32,861 nucleotides of DNA from Nitratifractor sp. (GTDB lineage Bacteria > Campylobacterota > Campylobacteria > Campylobacterales > Sulfurovaceae): contig WFMQ01000075.1 of the NCBI GenBank assembly GCA_015488995.1, positions 1 through 32,861 of the forward strand. The letters are read 5' to 3'. This document shows positions 17,683 to 25,639 of the stretch, one piece after another (the stretch's first letter is position 1; each line of letters begins with the position of its first letter). Position numbers and translations under genes: made by a program. The notes beneath the pieces are model-generated. The model searched no databases. It was not told the DNA's origin and worked only from the letters and a program-made list of their open reading frames with translations.

Positions 17683-18630
17683 TTAAAAGTAATTTTTTGC
17701 TCTGAGGACATCGATCATCCCTTGCACCGATCCGACGCTTTTGGCAAAACGCTTCTTCTGACGGTCACTGAGGGTCACTTCAAAAATCTTCTCTGCACCT
17801 CCAGCACCGAGAACAACCGGCACACCTGAGACGACATCATGGTAGCCATATTCACCATCAAAGCAGATGGCACAAGGGTGGATTTGTTTGGTATCTTTGA
17901 GGATCGCTTCGACCATGAGAGCCGTTGACTTGGCCGGAGCATAATACGCCGATCCGGTCTTGAGATAGCCGACGATCTCCGCGCCACCGTGCTTGGTGCG
18001 CTCGATCACGTCGAGGATCTCCTCTTCGTCCAGCACGTCGCTCAGCGGGACACCCGCCACGGTCGAAAATTTGGGCAGAGGCACCATATCATCTCCATGA
18101 CCGCCCATCACCGACGCGCGTATCTGACCCGCACCATATCCAATCTTCTCAAAGATGAAGTGCGCCATCCGGGCACTGTCGAGTATCCCCGCCATCCCCA
18201 GTACCCGCTCACGCGGGAAGCCACTCTCCTTGAGAGCGACATACGTCATCACATCGAGGGGGTTGGAGACCATGATGATGACGGATTCGGGCGCCTGCTC
18301 CTTGACATCGGCGATCACTTGTTTGGTGATGTCGGCATTGATCATCAGCAGATCATCTCGGCTCATCCCGGGCTTGCGCGGACTGCCAGCGGTGATGACG
18401 ACCACATCCGATCCAGCCAAATCCTCAGCCTTCTCGGCAACAGACACGATGGTATGCGAGCGGGCAGCGTTGGCCGCTTGAGACATATCGAGTGCCTTCC
18501 CTTTTGCGATTTCTGGGGCACGATCCCGCAGGACGATCTCGTGACACGATCCTTTCATCGCCAGTGAATACGCCACAGTCGCGCCGACATTGCCGGCACC
18601 GATGATGGCGACTTTTTTCCCTCTACTCAT
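17683..18630 (-). CDS. mdh: NAD-dependent malate dehydrogenase (LDH-like type)
   Basis: Mdh interconverts malate and oxaloacetate. The 315-residue product has the Rossmann motif IIGAGNVGATVAYSLA, the mobile-loop sequence GSPRKPGMSRDDLL whose RKPGM with arginine is typical of malate rather than lactate specificity, MVSNPLDVMTYVAL, GMAGILDSARMAHFI, and the catalytic histidine in MGGHGDDMVPLP. I chose the ATG at 18630 because AAAGGAG lies six bases upstream; the frame extends 13 codons further without support. The gene lies between icd and fumA on the same strand. A 228-base spacer with a REP-like element separates it from icd, so mdh-fumA-fumB may also have its own promoter, which I could not identify. 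Confidence 0.95.
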   Translation of the reverse strand: MSRGKKVAIIGAGNVGATVAYSLAMKGSCHEIVLRDRAPEIAKGKALDMSQAANAARSHTIVSVAEKAEDLAGSDVVVITAGSPRKPGMSRDDLLMINADITKQVIADVKEQAPESVIIMVSNPLDVMTYVALKESGFPRERVLGMAGILDSARMAHFIFEKIGYGAGQIRASVMGGHGDDMVPLPKFSTVAGVPLSDVLDEEEILDVIERTKHGGAEIVGYLKTGSAYYAPAKSTALMVEAILKDTKQIHPCAICFDGEYGYHDVVSGVPVVLGAGGAEKIFEVTLSDRQKKRFAKSVGSVQGMIDVLRAKNYF

Positions 18631-18672
18631 GATACTCCTTTGTGTAGAAAACGAAGCCGTCCAAAACATATC

Positions 18673-18786
18673 TCAAAAGCCATGGCGTTTCAAATATGTT
18701 TTGTTGTCAGGCCTCATGAAGTCAGAAAAGCCAATCTCTTCCAACACCGCTTGGTTTGTCTCGTTGATTGAACCGGCAAACTCCAT
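18673..18786 (-). other. Short open frame in icd-mdh spacer, possible gene fragment
   Basis: A 37-codon frame from an ATG at 18786 encodes a soluble-looking peptide with normal composition (contains LEEIGFSDFMRPDN). There is no ribosome binding site. The frame is continuous with icd after its TGA stop and runs through the REP-like element. It may be a small gene, a remnant of a displaced gene, or chance. Confidence 0.2.
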
Positions 18787-18794
18787 CCTAATGT

Positions 18795-18841
18795 GGAGGC
18801 AGAGCTTCAGCCCTGCACTGCGGGACTGAAGTCCCGCCTCC
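18795..18841. repeat. REP-like double hairpin, copy 1
   Basis: A 47-base element contains two adjacent imperfect hairpins, one around AGCTTCAGCC with flanking GCAG/CTGC and one GGGACT-GA-AGTCCC, bounded by GGAGG and CCTCC. A closely related sequence occurs inverted at 28801-28847. It lies 18 bases past the icd stop and may also attenuate icd-mdh read-through. Confidence 0.7.
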
Positions 18842-18858
18842 AGATATTCATCCCAAAA

Positions 18859-21078
18859 TCAGATAGCGTCAATGATCGCATTGAGTGTCGCACTTGGGCG
18901 CATGGCCTGTGTGGCTTTGGCATTATCGGGATGATAATATCCGCCGATGTCCTGAGCTTTGCCTTCTGCAACAAGGAGCTCAGCAAGGATCGTCTCTTCA
19001 TTATCGGCCAACTCTTTGGCAATGCGGGAAAATTTTGCAGAGAGTTCTTCATCCACCGCTTGCGCACCGAGTGCCTCCGCCCAGTAGCGGGCGACATAGT
19101 AGTGGCTCGCTTTGTTGTCAGGTTCACCGGCTTTGCGTGAGGGGGCTTTGTTGTTGTCCAAGTACCCTTCATTGGCTTTGTCGAGTGCCTCGGTGAGGAT
19201 GCCCACTTTGGCATTTTCACTCTTCAGATAAATCATCCGCATGGACTCTGCGAGTGCAAGGAATTCACCAAGGCTGTCCCAGCGCAGATGCCCCTCGGCG
19301 AGGAATTGATCGACGTGTTTGGGTGCCGAACCGCCCGCTCCTGTCTCAAAGAGCCCGCCACCGGCCAACAGGGGGACGATCGAGAGCATCTTGGCCGAGG
19401 TACCCAGTTCAAGGATCGGGAAGAGATCGGTCAGATAATCCCGCAGTGCGTTTCCACTGACCGAGATGGTGTCTTTGCCCGCACGTACCCGCTCGAGAGA
19501 GTACGCCATCGCTTCGCGGGGTGCCATGATCTTGATCGTCAGACCCGTGGTATCATGATCGTTGAGATAGGTTTCGACTTTGGCGATCATGTTGCGATCG
19601 TGGGCGCGGTTGGTATCGAGCCAGAAGACTGCGGGATCTCCACTGAGGCGTGCCCGCTCGACGGCGAGACGTACCCAGTCACGGATCGGGATGTCTTTGG
19701 CACGGCTCATACGCCAAATGTCCCCCTGCTCGACCTCGCTACTCATCAACACATTGCCGTCTTCGTCAACCACTTTAACCACGCCGTCAGCCGAGATTTC
19801 AAAGGTGGTGGGGTGTGAGCCGTACTCTTCCGCTTTTTGTGCCATGAGTCCGACGTTGGAGACGCTGCCCATCTTGGTGACGTCGAACTGTCCGTTGCGC
19901 TTGACATCTTCGATGATCTCATCGTAGGTGGTGGCATAGCTGCGATCGGGGATCACAGCGGCACACTCTTGAGTTTTGCCATCTTTGTTCCACATTTTAC
20001 CGCCGTCTCGGATGACCGGAGGCATCGAGGCATCGATGATAATGTCGTTGGAGGCGTGGAGGTTGGTGATTCCGTTGTCACTATCCACCATGGCGATGTT
20101 GGGGGTGCCCGCCTCGACGACGGCTTTGATAGCCGCGAGGATCTCCTCTTTTTTCTCACAGTTGGCAAGCTTCTTCTCGAGGTCACCGAGCCCGAGATTG
20201 GGGTTGACCCCCAGCTTGGCAAATTCATCGGCGTACTTCTCAAACACATCCTTGAAGAACACTTCCACCGCATGACCGAAGATGATCGGATCGGAAACTT
20301 TCATCATCGTTGCTTTGAGGTGGAGTGACCAAAGCACCCCTTTCTCTTTGGCTTCCTCGATGCTCTTGGCGAGGAAAGCCCGCAGAGCTTTGACCGACAT
20401 GAAAGCCGCATCCAGCACCTCTTTGTCCAAGGCATCGATCTCTTTGAGGAGTTCTACGCTCCCCCCGTTTTTGTGGAGTTCGATGCGGACTTTGCCAGCA
20501 CCTTCCTTGATGATCGACTGCTCATTGCCATAAAAATCACCCGCTTCCATGTACGTGACGTATGTTTGGGCATCGTCAGCAAATGGGCGGAGTTTGTGGG
20601 GATGGTTTTGGGCAAATTTCTTGACCGCTTTGGCGGCACGACGATCGGAGTTCCCCTCACGCAGGACAGGGTTGACAGCAGAGCCGAGACAGGTATTGTA
20701 TTGGGCACGTATCGCTTGCTCTTCGTCACTTTCGGGATTTTCAGGGAAATCCGGAAGCGCATACCCCTGACCTTGAAGCTCAGCGATACACTCTTTGAGC
20801 TGTCCGATGGATGCAGAGATGTTGGGGAGCTTGATGATGTTGCCATCGGGCTGCTTGACCACCTGTCCGAGATAGGCCAGTTCATCGTCGATCCGCTGAT
20901 CCGCATTGAGATACTCACCCATGGTGGCGATGACCCGTCCGGCCAGTGAAATGTCACGCGCCTCGACGTTGAGTCCGGCGGCTGCGGTGAATTTCTGTAC
21001 GATGGGGAGCAGAGAATAAGTGGCCAGTGCCGGCGCCTCGTCGATCTTGGTCCAAATGATGGTGGGAAGTGAACTCAT
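18859..21078 (-). CDS. icd: Monomeric NADP-dependent isocitrate dehydrogenase
   Basis: This enzyme oxidatively decarboxylates isocitrate to 2-oxoglutarate with NADP+. At 739 residues it belongs to the monomeric type, unrelated in length to the 45-kDa homodimeric form. Family segments include [74 protein letters not shown] and [20 protein letters not shown]. The ATG at 21078 is chosen because AGGAG lies eight bases upstream and the family starts here with short N-termini; 16 further upstream codons have no support. A TGCTACAAT extended -10 is present. It is the first gene of the icd-mdh-fumAB group, three enzymes of the TCA cycle. In bacteria running the reductive cycle the same enzyme can act in reverse, but direction cannot be read from sequence. 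Confidence 0.96.
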   Translation of the reverse strand: MSSLPTIIWTKIDEAPALATYSLLPIVQKFTAAAGLNVEARDISLAGRVIATMGEYLNADQRIDDELAYLGQVVKQPDGNIIKLPNISASIGQLKECIAELQGQGYALPDFPENPESDEEQAIRAQYNTCLGSAVNPVLREGNSDRRAAKAVKKFAQNHPHKLRPFADDAQTYVTYMEAGDFYGNEQSIIKEGAGKVRIELHKNGGSVELLKEIDALDKEVLDAAFMSVKALRAFLAKSIEEAKEKGVLWSLHLKATMMKVSDPIIFGHAVEVFFKDVFEKYADEFAKLGVNPNLGLGDLEKKLANCEKKEEILAAIKAVVEAGTPNIAMVDSDNGITNLHASNDIIIDASMPPVIRDGGKMWNKDGKTQECAAVIPDRSYATTYDEIIEDVKRNGQFDVTKMGSVSNVGLMAQKAEEYGSHPTTFEISADGVVKVVDEDGNVLMSSEVEQGDIWRMSRAKDIPIRDWVRLAVERARLSGDPAVFWLDTNRAHDRNMIAKVETYLNDHDTTGLTIKIMAPREAMAYSLERVRAGKDTISVSGNALRDYLTDLFPILELGTSAKMLSIVPLLAGGGLFETGAGGSAPKHVDQFLAEGHLRWDSLGEFLALAESMRMIYLKSENAKVGILTEALDKANEGYLDNNKAPSRKAGEPDNKASHYYVARYWAEALGAQAVDEELSAKFSRIAKELADNEETILAELLVAEGKAQDIGGYYHPDNAKATQAMRPSATLNAIIDAI

Positions 21079-21116
21079 AATGGGTTCTCCTGTATGTGTG
21101 TAATATTTGCATGATG

Positions 21117-21125
21117 ATTGTAGCA
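21117..21125 (-). promoter_or_regulatory. Extended -10 promoter of icd
   Basis: The minus strand reads TGCTACAAT about 38 bases upstream of the icd start codon, giving a predicted leader of about 32 bases with the AGGAG site. No -35 is seen. It is the likely promoter for the TCA gene group. Confidence 0.55.
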
Positions 21126-21266
21126 AAAGGTGACGATACGGGACGTTAAAAAGGGGAATTGTCGGGTGAGTTGTCGAAAAGTGTTTCTGAACGATACATG
21201 TTCCGTTAAACTTGGTTAAGACTCATCCCACATACTTCCATTATCTCAAACAGAAAAGGAGGCCAT

Positions 21267-21923
21267 GTGTTACAAGTGACCCAAATACAAAAGAGCTTTT
21301 TTGACAAAGAAGTCATTCACAATGTCGGTTTTGAAATCGGACAGAAAGAGACCGTCTCTATCATGGGCAAATCCGGCTCCGGCAAAAGTACGCTTTTGTC
21401 CATTGTGGCCGGGCTGATACGGCCTGACAGCGGAGAGATCCTCTTTGACGGCCAATCCCTGAATGAACTGGACGAAGAGGAGCTGGCGTCCTTTCGGCTC
21501 CACAACATCGGTTTTATCTTCCAGGATTTTAAACTGATCCCCTCGCTCACCATTCATGACAATATCCTGCTGGGAATTTACCCCCGAAACGATATTGCCG
21601 ATGATGAAAAAGAGCGGCGGATCGTCCAACTCTCCGAAGAGGTGGGCCTGGCCGGCCGACTGGATGAGTCGATCGATACCCTCAGCGGCGGGGAGAAGCA
21701 GCGTGTCGCGATTGCCCGGAGCCTTGCGGGGCACCCTCCGCTGGTGCTTGCAGACGAACCGACGGGTAATCTCGATTCCAAAACAGCGGAGGAGATCATG
21801 GCGCTCTTTTCCCAACTCCACGACAAACATCAGACCAGTTTCCTGATCGTAACCCACGATCGGGACATCGCTTCACAAACCCAACACACCCTTACAATGA
21901 AAGATGGAGAATTACAATCATGA
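21267..21923 (+). CDS. ABC transporter ATP-binding protein (LolD/MacB type)
   Basis: This is the nucleotide-binding subunit of a MacB-fold ABC system. The 218-residue product has Walker A GKSGSGKS (34-41), Q-loop [12 protein letters not shown], signature [17 protein letters not shown], Walker [14 protein letters not shown] and the H-loop in LIVTHDRD. The start is a GTG at 21267 behind a strong AAAAGGAGG; an overlapping ATG at 21265 is out of frame. Its stop overlaps the next gene as ATGA. It starts a four-gene operon with an exported thioredoxin-fold protein and two FtsX-like permeases, so both permeases probably use this single ATPase. Length and partners resemble Campylobacter Cj1663 of the P19 iron operon, by recollection and not alignment. 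I found no clear promoter in the 188-base spacer shared with icd. Confidence 0.93.
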   Translation: MLQVTQIQKSFFDKEVIHNVGFEIGQKETVSIMGKSGSGKSTLLSIVAGLIRPDSGEILFDGQSLNELDEEELASFRLHNIGFIFQDFKLIPSLTIHDNILLGIYPRNDIADDEKERRIVQLSEEVGLAGRLDESIDTLSGGEKQRVAIARSLAGHPPLVLADEPTGNLDSKTAEEIMALFSQLHDKHQTSFLIVTHDRDIASQTQHTLTMKDGELQS

Positions 21924-22318
21924 AAAAACGTACTTTACTTGCAGCAGCAATCTTGCTGATGACCGGCACCATAGCGGCAAAGGCCTCCAGCATCACCCTG
22001 GAGATTTTTTCGTTGTCTCACCGACCCGCCCAGGCGGTGGTGAACAAACTGGAGCAGTATCTGGTGCCCTTCAAAAATCTCACGATCAAAAAATACGACT
22101 TTGAAGACCCAAAAGCACAGAGTCTCCTCCAGAAATACGGCGTGCATTCGCACACACCCGTGGCGATTTTTATCAACGGGAAAAACACGTTTACCGTGAA
22201 GGGGAAGCCTATGACGTTGGTCAATTTCCCCAAAGGCGATGCGTTTGTCCCCTCGTTTGAGGGGAGTTGGCGCTACGAAGATGTGGTGTCGATCCTCCGC
22301 GACATGACCCAAAAGTAA
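21920..22318 (+). CDS. Exported thioredoxin-fold protein lacking cysteines
   Basis: The 132-residue product has a cleavable-looking signal peptide (1-22, ending AAKAS) and a compact domain that reads as a thioredoxin fold: beta-strand SITLEIFSLSH, helix, strand LTIKKYDFEDP, then the typical cis-proline strand SHTPVAIFINGK. Where thioredoxins have CxxC this protein has SLSHRP, and the whole protein contains no cysteine. It therefore cannot be a thiol oxidoreductase and is more likely a binding or docking partner. The gene overlaps the ATPase gene by four bases and precedes the permeases by four bases. Thioredoxin-like genes accompany the ABC genes of Campylobacter P19 and E. coli FetMP iron systems, which is the closest context I know. 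Fold assignment is by pattern only. Confidence 0.75.
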   Translation: MKKRTLLAAAILLMTGTIAAKASSITLEIFSLSHRPAQAVVNKLEQYLVPFKNLTIKKYDFEDPKAQSLLQKYGVHSHTPVAIFINGKNTFTVKGKPMTLVNFPKGDAFVPSFEGSWRYEDVVSILRDMTQK

Positions 22319-22322
22319 GATC

Positions 22323-23387
22323 ATGAGTCTTGTGCCACTCATCATCCGAAACCAGCTTTTTTACAAAGCCAAGATCCTCCCTGTCGTCTTGCTGTGGGCT
22401 CTGTTTCTCACACTGCCCATCGCCAGCTGGATGTTTGTTCAGCACATCAAGGATCTGGCCAATACGCCCCTGAAAGCCTTGAAGACCGAATTCATCCTGC
22501 AGAAGGAGGCGGCACAGAAAGAGGCCAAAAATGTCGTGACACAAGGCCTGATCGAACCGTTCAATCTCAACCATTTTCCCAGACGTGATTTGAAAAAGCT
22601 TCAGGCGATCGGGGAAGTCAAGGCGTACTCTTCCGCGCTCGTCCTGTGGCAACTGAGCCCCAAAGGGACACAGACGATCGTGGCACTCGATCCTGCCGAT
22701 CCAGCTGTGGGGTTGCGCCGGATCGAATCGCTGCTGATGCCCGGGAGCCGGTTTCTGCAAAAGTCGGATGCGAACGAAGCGATCATCGAGCGTCACTATG
22801 CCAAACTGTTCGGCTACAAAAAGGGGAAGACGATCCAGGTGGGAAATACCGCACTGAAGATCGTCGGTGTGGTGGACTTCAAAACGTCGAGCAACCTGAA
22901 CAGTGCCCAGCTTTTTATCCCGTATCAAACGGCATTGCGGCTGGCGCACTTGAAGGAAGCGGTCGTCAATCAGGTGTATGTCTCACTCAACACGGTCGAA
23001 AACATGCAGAAGACGACGCAAAAAATCAGTGCAGCCTTCCCGGGGTATGCATTGATCACCAAAGACAGTCTGTACAAAAATCTCTCCAGCTTCAATCGCT
23101 TGATATACACGCTGGGGGATTATTTGGTACTCGGAGTAGCGGCCCTCTCTCTGCTCCTGCTGTACTGGGTGCACAGACTCTACCGTCTGGAGTTTGCCGC
23201 ACAGATCGAGACCCTGAAAACCTTGGGCTGGTCCGCCACCCATCGGCGCCAATGGCTGGTGTGGGACACGATGCTTATCCTGAGCCTCGGCGTCCTCCTC
23301 TCGGTCGTATTTCTGGCACTCTTCTGGTGGGGATTCCTTCCCCTTCTCGGGCACGCGCCCCTTCTGGATCAAGGATTAAGATTATGA
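22323..23387 (+). CDS. FtsX/MacB-family ABC permease, first copy
   Basis: The 354-residue product has an N-terminal membrane helix (about 15-38), a periplasmic MacB_PCD-like domain of about 220 residues, and C-terminal membrane helices at about 264-288 and 312-340. The linker between the latter carries the FtsX coupling pattern QIETLKTLGWS. It stops soon after the third helix, so the fourth helix usual for FtsX-type permeases seems absent, whereas its partner has all four. There is no strong ribosome binding site; the four-base gap to the upstream gene suggests coupling. Its stop overlaps the next start. Such permeases move lipoproteins, peptides or drugs, or transmit mechanical force to periplasmic partners. 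The substrate here is unknown. Confidence 0.85.
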   Translation: MSLVPLIIRNQLFYKAKILPVVLLWALFLTLPIASWMFVQHIKDLANTPLKALKTEFILQKEAAQKEAKNVVTQGLIEPFNLNHFPRRDLKKLQAIGEVKAYSSALVLWQLSPKGTQTIVALDPADPAVGLRRIESLLMPGSRFLQKSDANEAIIERHYAKLFGYKKGKTIQVGNTALKIVGVVDFKTSSNLNSAQLFIPYQTALRLAHLKEAVVNQVYVSLNTVENMQKTTQKISAAFPGYALITKDSLYKNLSSFNRLIYTLGDYLVLGVAALSLLLLYWVHRLYRLEFAAQIETLKTLGWSATHRRQWLVWDTMLILSLGVLLSVVFLALFWWGFLPLLGHAPLLDQGLRL

Positions 23388-24628
23388 TGGTCTCCTACTT
23401 CAAAGCCTTCGTGGCTGCCAACAAAATGAAACTGCTTGTCTTCATGGCTTCGGTGGCCATCTACACGGCCCTCATCCTGGTCACCTTGACCTTGGGGAAA
23501 AGCATCCCAAAAATCGCCGCTCTGCCTCTGCAGAGCATCGGTGTAGCCACCATGGTGCAAAAAACAGGTGACATCCCCCCCAAGATGGTCGGTGCCGTCT
23601 TCCCCCACTCCAACGCACCCATCACCGAGAAGGAGCGGCGCACGATCGAAGCGTTGCCGTTTGTCAGTGCCAGCGATGCCGGGATCTACTCCTGGTTTTT
23701 CGCCGAGAAGAATTTCCAAGCCTTCCTCGGCGTGGATGCCGGCTCGAAGATCATCAAACCGCTTCTGCAGAACAATCTGGAACAGGGGACAATGTACCGT
23801 ACCCCCGATGACGTACTCGTCACAAAAGATTTTGCCACCAAGCGATCTCTCAAAGTGGGGGAGACCCTTTCGATGGGCAACAACAGGTTCACTGTCTCTG
23901 GCATCCTGCGCTCCAATCTCAGCGGCAACATCATCCCGGCAGATATTTACATGGACAAAAAGCGTGCCGTGAAGATCGTGTTGGCCTCCTCGATGAAAAC
24001 GCTGTATAAAATGGATCCCGGAACAACTTTCTCGAATGTCCTGCTGCTCCAGAGTGATGCGGCCGGAGCCGTGGACAAGGAGAAACAGATTAAAGCGATC
24101 AATCCCAAGCTCATTGTCTTCAGTGAAAAGAATTTTACTCAGCAGATCGAAAAACAGTTGGGCCTTGTCTCGTCGTTTGCCCGGATCGCTTTTATCTTCA
24201 TCGGTCTCTTTGTGGTGATTGCGTTTGTCGTCATGATGATCTACAACATGAAGACACGGGAGAAAGAGATTGCGGTGCTGCGCATGCTGGGGTGGAGTAT
24301 CCGGGACATCAAAAAGCAATTTATCCAGGAGAGCGGATGGCTGCTCGGCGGTGCTATCCTGCTGGGAAATCTCCTCGCTTTCATCCTGTTGTACGTACTC
24401 TCCAAGACGACCGTACACATGGAGCTCCCCTGGGATATTTCCGCCCGCCCTCACTTCCTGCCCGCTGAAAATGCGATCGAGAGGGTGATCAGCGCCCCCC
24501 TCCCCATCGCATATGATCCGATGATCGCCCTGGGTGTAAGTTTCGGTTTTTTTCTCCTGATTATGCTGATCAACTATATCCTGCTGGGAAGACTGCGGAA
24601 AATCAAGCCGGATCAATTGGCCAAATAG
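23384..24628 (+). CDS. FtsX/MacB-family ABC permease, second copy
   Basis: The 414-residue product starts at the ATG at 23384 (a second ATG follows at 23387), overlapping the previous gene, with AAGGA eight bases upstream. The frame is open for another 700 bases upstream, but that part lies out of frame across the first permease and is not a gene. One N-terminal membrane helix (about 16-38), a periplasmic domain (about 40-260), then three membrane helices (about 272-294, 321-345 and 380-402) give the full FtsX topology. The coupling segment TREKEIAVLRMLGWS is clearly FtsX-like. With the first permease it should form a heterodimer energised by the upstream ATPase. Leucine codons in this operon look richer in CTG than in neighbouring genes, a possible sign of different ancestry. 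Confidence 0.9.
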   Translation: MMVSYFKAFVAANKMKLLVFMASVAIYTALILVTLTLGKSIPKIAALPLQSIGVATMVQKTGDIPPKMVGAVFPHSNAPITEKERRTIEALPFVSASDAGIYSWFFAEKNFQAFLGVDAGSKIIKPLLQNNLEQGTMYRTPDDVLVTKDFATKRSLKVGETLSMGNNRFTVSGILRSNLSGNIIPADIYMDKKRAVKIVLASSMKTLYKMDPGTTFSNVLLLQSDAAGAVDKEKQIKAINPKLIVFSEKNFTQQIEKQLGLVSSFARIAFIFIGLFVVIAFVVMMIYNMKTREKEIAVLRMLGWSIRDIKKQFIQESGWLLGGAILLGNLLAFILLYVLSKTTVHMELPWDISARPHFLPAENAIERVISAPLPIAYDPMIALGVSFGFFLLIMLINYILLGRLRKIKPDQLAK

Positions 24629-24630
24629 GG

Positions 24631-24636
24631 TATAAT
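24631..24636 (+). promoter_or_regulatory. Possible -10 element of ribD, close to the start codon
   Basis: A perfect TATAAT begins two bases after the upstream permease stop. Its predicted transcript start (about 24643-24644) coincides with the preferred ribD ATG at 24644, which has no ribosome binding site. This could be a leaderless transcript, or the box may be chance. Confidence 0.35.
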
Positions 24637-24643
24637 GCCTCCC

Positions 24644-25639
24644 ATGAACGATGAATTTTACATGCAGTTAGCCATCGACGAGGCGTGGAAATACCAACTC
24701 CTTACCTATCCCAATCCCCCTGTGGGGGCAGTGGTAGTGTACGACGGGAAAATCGTCGCGATCGACGCACACCGTAGGGCGGGTACCTCGCACGCTGAGG
24801 TGCTGGCACTCCTGTCAGCCTATGAAACACTTTCGGGGGAGACGGCACCGATCGATCGGTACGATGCCCATGCGGCGCACGCTTTTCTCCGCAAAGTCCC
24901 GACAGGGTTTTTCGATGCCTGTACGATCTATGTGACCCTCGAGCCGTGTGCGCATGAGGGGAAGACCCCTTCGTGTGCATCCCTTCTCGCTGAGCTGGAG
25001 TTGGAGCGCGTAGTGGTGGCGCACCCCGATCCGATCGCTGGACATGGTGGGGGAGCGGGTCGATTGAGCCGTGTGACGATGGGGGTGCTGGAAGAGAAGG
25101 CACATGATTTGATCACGCCGTTTTTGATCTGGCAGGAGCGGGCGTTTGTCGTGTTCAAGCTTGCTCAGACGCTCAATGGCCGCATTGGAGGGGGGTATCT
25201 GAGTTCTCGGGAATCTCTGGAACATGTCCACCGTATCCGCAGCGTGATCGATCGGCTCATCATCGGCGGGGGGACGGTGCGTGCCGATCGTCCGACACTC
25301 GACAGCCGCTTTGATCCCGAGGGGCGGGCACCCGATGTAATGATATATAGCCACGATACTGAGTGGGATCATACCATTCCGCTCTTTGGCGTGGAGGGGC
25401 GTGAGGTTCGGGTAAGCGATACCCTCGACGGCCTCGACACCCCCTCCTTGATCCTCGTTGAGGGGGGTAATGGAATGCTGGAGGCGTTGCAGGATCGGAT
25501 CGACTGGATGCTCACCTATCTCACCCCTAAGCTCAGTCCCAACGAAATCACTTATAATACCACCACCACTTTACGCTTCCTGCACACACAGCGGATCGGA
25601 GTGGATTTGATGATATGGAGCCAAAACCTTGGGGATTGA
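24644..25639 (+). CDS. ribD: Bifunctional riboflavin deaminase/reductase RibD
   Basis: RibD deaminates and then reduces the pyrimidine intermediate of riboflavin synthesis. The 331-residue product has an N-terminal zinc deaminase domain with TSHAEVLAL (H50) and LEPCAHEGKTPSC (C102, C111), and a C-terminal reductase domain with KLAQTLNGRIG, IIGGGTVRADRPTLDSR and ILVEGGNGMLE. About 27 extra residues lie between the histidine and cysteine motifs compared with E. coli RibD, a feature I associate with Campylobacterota. The ATG at 24644 gives the family-like start MNDEFYMQLAIDEAW. An ATG at 24635 adds three residues and lies inside a TATAAT. The end overlaps ubiE by 11 bases. Confidence 0.93.
   Translation: MNDEFYMQLAIDEAWKYQLLTYPNPPVGAVVVYDGKIVAIDAHRRAGTSHAEVLALLSAYETLSGETAPIDRYDAHAAHAFLRKVPTGFFDACTIYVTLEPCAHEGKTPSCASLLAELELERVVVAHPDPIAGHGGGAGRLSRVTMGVLEEKAHDLITPFLIWQERAFVVFKLAQTLNGRIGGGYLSSRESLEHVHRIRSVIDRLIIGGGTVRADRPTLDSRFDPEGRAPDVMIYSHDTEWDHTIPLFGVEGREVRVSDTLDGLDTPSLILVEGGNGMLEALQDRIDWMLTYLTPKLSPNEITYNTTTTLRFLHTQRIGVDLMIWSQNLGD

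Noticed and set aside
22646-23383. Long open frame upstream of the second permease, giving a 660-residue protein
   Set aside because: It runs out of frame across the whole first permease gene, is rich in Arg/Ser/Pro shadow composition, and the membrane protein begins naturally at 23384 with a ribosome binding site.
23369-24616. 415-codon open frame on the minus strand
   Set aside because: It lies entirely antisense to the second permease, has a composition rich in His, Asp and Gln typical of antisense frames, and shows no motifs or start signal.
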